NCBI GenBank assembly: GCA_023409835.1
Contig: JAEYQV010000114.1
Span: 22,496 to 86,495, forward strand
Direction: 5' to 3'
From: Bacillota bacterium
GTDB taxonomy: Bacteria; Bacillota; Clostridia; Lachnospirales; Lachnospiraceae
Length of the DNA stretch: 64,000 nt
Under the pieces are notes generated by a model. It had not been told where the DNA came from. It was given only the letters and a program-made list of their open reading frames with translations, and did no database searches. Every line of letters begins with the position of its first letter. Positions within the stretch are counted from its first letter, which is position 1. Position numbers and translations under genes: made by a program. Positions 62,217-64,000 of this stretch are shown one piece after another.

Positions 62217-62564
62217 TTACTTTGGTAAACTACGGAAATAGATATGATTGCCATCCGGATCGCAGAAATGCATATTCTTGGCGCCCCAGGGCTGCAGCTT
62301 GGGAGCATCCAGGATATGTACTCCAAGCTTAATCAACCGCTCATACTCCTGATCAACATCCTCCACAGTAAATGCAAGGCTGATATTCTGATTCCGGTTA
62401 TTCTTAGGCTTGCCGTCATTATATACAGTCAGGGTAGTTCCTTCTGTCAGAATAAACTGATGGATCTCATCCCTGCAGTCCGATGAGATATTCAGTATAT
62501 TCCGATAAAAATCAGCCAGCTTTATTACATCATTTGTCTCTATACATACTTCTCCGATTATCAT
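62217..62564 (-). CDS. VOC-family protein
   Basis: 115 residues, glyoxalase/bleomycin-resistance fold: EVCIETNDVIKLADFYRNIL at the start and WGAKNMHFCDPDGNHIYFRS at the end, with FTVEDVDQEYERLIKLGVHI between. It precedes the Nudix gene on the same strand. Metal-binding residues and substrate are not certain. Confidence 0.87.
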   Translation of the reverse strand: MIIGEVCIETNDVIKLADFYRNILNISSDCRDEIHQFILTEGTTLTVYNDGKPKNNRNQNISLAFTVEDVDQEYERLIKLGVHILDAPKLQPWGAKNMHFCDPDGNHIYFRSLPK

Positions 62565-62664
62565 AGCAGCTCTGTCCTTTCCTTGTTAAATCGATTGCAC
62601 CATGCTAATCCTATGGCATCTACAGAAGGCTTCAGGGGGAATAACAAGATGTATTTATACAAAA

Positions 62665-62698
62665 GTGGAAACAACGCATATGCGGGCGTTGTTTCCAC
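62665..62698 (-). terminator. Hairpin downstream of the CBM9-like gene
   Basis: GTGGAAACAACGC and GCGTTGTTTCCAC are perfect 13-bp arms around 8 nt; on the minus strand TTTTG follows. It lies 140 nt after the stop at 62840. The 62565-62839 gap has nothing else clear. Confidence 0.55.
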
Positions 62699-62839
62699 CA
62701 GAGTTACATAACGGTTATTGAATATCGGCAGCCGTCGTCAGCCGGTCATGCCAGTCTGAAATAATTGATAGCACTTTTCATAATACCAGTAATTTGTTGA
62801 GCTTTATATGCCCCTTTCGGAGCGGTTGTGTTTTATGAT

Positions 62840-63547
62840 CTATTTTTCTCTCTTCTTAAATACTTTAGCACCTACTGCTGAGGCAACGGCACCGATACCG
62901 AATAATAACCCGAAAGATTCAACACCGGTCTTAGGAGCATCGGCTGCTGTATTTGAACTGAACACTAAGGTTTCAAATACGGCGTCATTCTGCCAAGCGT
63001 CCTTCAGATCATCGTTGGTATGTAAGGTACAATTTCTCTTACCACCGCTTGCACAGTTAACCTGAAGCGTAAATAATACCTTTCCGCCTTCAGAAGTTGC
63101 ATAAGGTACCTTGAACTCTACATTGTAGCCAACATCTGTCTTTAAAACTTTTACTTCGGATGCAACCGTTCCGTCGAAGGTCTCGCTTACTGCATAAGCC
63201 TGCATCAATGTGTTCTTGTTCTCAAAACGGAATTCGACGCTGTCCTTCTCCCATACATTGGCATTCGCATCATCAAGTTCGCTATCCTGAACCGCAACGA
63301 AGACATAAATAGCCTCCGCATCATAGATTGCCCATGCACTTGCAGCAGAACCATCCGCAGATCCATCGGATACTGCTTCCATCTTCATCTCCTGTGCTCC
63401 GGCATATGCGTCATCCTTCTGCCCATCAATTGTTGCTGTGCCTTTGCCTGCATTCCAGGATGCATTCGGGTCTGCAAAAGCTGTTGCTGTAAAACCAAAA
63501 GTCATAATTACTGATAAAACGAGTACACTAAGCTTTTTGATTCTCAT
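62840..63547 (-). CDS. Secreted CBM9-like protein with PKTG sorting-like tail
   Basis: 235 residues. A signal peptide (about 1-25, ending TAFA) leads to a CBM9-type beta-sandwich (about 30-200): IDGQKDDAYAGAQEM, AIYDAEAIYVFVAVQDSELD, WEKDSVEFRFENKN and YNVEFKVPY are family-like. The C-terminus reads APKTG, then a hydrophobic stretch and KKREK, a sorting-signal-like layout with PKTG in place of LPxTG. Surface sugar binding is likely. ATG 63547. No sortase gene lies in the window. Confidence 0.85.
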   Translation of the reverse strand: MRIKKLSVLVLSVIMTFGFTATAFADPNASWNAGKGTATIDGQKDDAYAGAQEMKMEAVSDGSADGSAASAWAIYDAEAIYVFVAVQDSELDDANANVWEKDSVEFRFENKNTLMQAYAVSETFDGTVASEVKVLKTDVGYNVEFKVPYATSEGGKVLFTLQVNCASGGKRNCTLHTNDDLKDAWQNDAVFETLVFSSNTAADAPKTGVESFGLLFGIGAVASAVGAKVFKKREK

Positions 63548-63779
63548 GTGTTAATACTCCTTTCAAATATTTGGTGATACAGTAATATTCTACCACTTAA
63601 TTGCTCAAAATACAAGACAGGCGTTCCAATAAATACAAATATTACGGAGATTATGGAGAAAATATCATTAATTAGGAAACTAATCTTCGGTATGGCTATT
63701 TTAGTCCGGATAGGCTATAATGAATTACAATTAAATGACAGGAAAGCCACTAATATAAATCAAGGAAGGATATGATAGG

Positions 63780-64000
63780 ATGAGAGTAATAATGTACGGA
63801 GCTGAAATTTGCAGGGATTGTGTTGAAGCGAAACGCCTGATACGGCAGTATGATGGTATAGAGCTGGATTATAGAAATATTACGGAGAATACTTCGACCC
63901 TAAAGGAGTTCTTAGCCTATCGGGATCATGAGGAAATGTTTCAATCCATCAAAGAAAACGGAAAGATTGGTATTCCCTTCTTCCTGCTGGAGGACGGGAC
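63780..64000 (+). CDS. Glutaredoxin-like protein (cut by window edge)
   Basis: The first ~73 codons are present. MYGAEICRDCVEAKRLIRQY gives a CxxC (CRDC) redox motif after a beta strand, and IGIPFFLLEDG resembles the cis-Pro strand of thioredoxin-fold proteins. A glutaredoxin-related redox protein is likely. ATG 63780 follows AAGGAAGGATATGATAGG. The C-terminus is outside the window. Confidence 0.8.
   Translation, partial: MRVIMYGAEICRDCVEAKRLIRQYDGIELDYRNITENTSTLKEFLAYRDHEEMFQSIKENGKIGIPFFLLEDG

Overview
The window looks like a chromosomal segment of a Gram-positive, low-to-moderate GC anaerobe of the Clostridia, most likely a Lachnospiraceae member. Supporting signs are strong AGGAGG ribosome binding sites, a T-box leader before valS, a CIRCE/HrcA site before a small heat-shock gene, ECF sigma/anti-sigma pairs, a PurL with fused glutaminase, CD3324-type and DUF6472-type small proteins, frequent TTG starts, and a DUF5717/DUF5716-like cluster I associate with Lachnospiraceae. 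The genus cannot be fixed from sequence alone. No CRISPR array, complete prophage, IS transposase or rRNA was seen.

Layout. 1-4.1 kb: a MarR-controlled heterodimeric ABC exporter (one subunit cut by the window edge). 4.3-5.4 kb: an orphan CobD/HisC-like aminotransferase. 5.5-12.9 kb: a five-gene cluster of poorly described proteins (giant beta-sandwich/helical-repeat protein, actin/Hsp70-like fold candidate, TPR-like protein, coiled-coil membrane protein, YvyF-like zinc-ribbon protein), then a YdcF/SanA-like protein and a Cys-rich 60-residue protein. 14.2-17.6 kb: T-box, a striking nested inverted-repeat element, and valS. 17.9-25.4 kb: mgsA, a LysR regulator, purL and a secreted SGNH hydrolase. 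25.5-27.2 kb: Ku plus a stand-alone LigD-type ligase. 27.7-30.7 kb: a duplicated-domain lipoprotein, and an ECF sigma / anti-sigma / membrane-protein operon whose sigma gene seems to start at ATC. 30.9-37.1 kb: GNAT, M42 peptidase, a PadR-DUF1700-DUF4097 operon and a YtrA-type GntR-ABC operon, each with a readable promoter and palindromic operator. 37.3-39.4 kb: DUF89 protein, a Pro/Gly-rich protein, and Hsp20 under CIRCE.

39.6-46.4 kb is the most interesting part: two c-di-GMP proteins with complementary degeneracy (intact GGDEF/degenerate EAL, then degenerate GGDEF/intact EAL) flank two XRE-TPR (RRNPP-like) regulators. Convergent with the second regulator is an unannotated 51-residue pre-peptide with a signal sequence, next to a 29-bp perfect palindrome. 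I propose a peptide-pheromone circuit that sets c-di-GMP level. 46.5-51.0 kb: tRNA-Val, four GNAT acetyltransferases, a CD3324-type regulator and an 18-codon ORF with a strong SD.

51.3-64 kb: two chemoreceptor-type proteins, a DUF1905 protein, a cell-surface O-acylation operon (ECF sigma, membrane partner, DUF4358 lipoprotein, MBOAT, DHHW protein), VOC and Nudix housekeeping genes, tRNA-Gly with a nearby duplicated structured element carrying a copy of its 3' end, a surface CBM9-like protein with a PKTG sorting-like tail, and the start of a glutaredoxin-like gene. A REP-like palindromic repeat recurs at least four times between genes.
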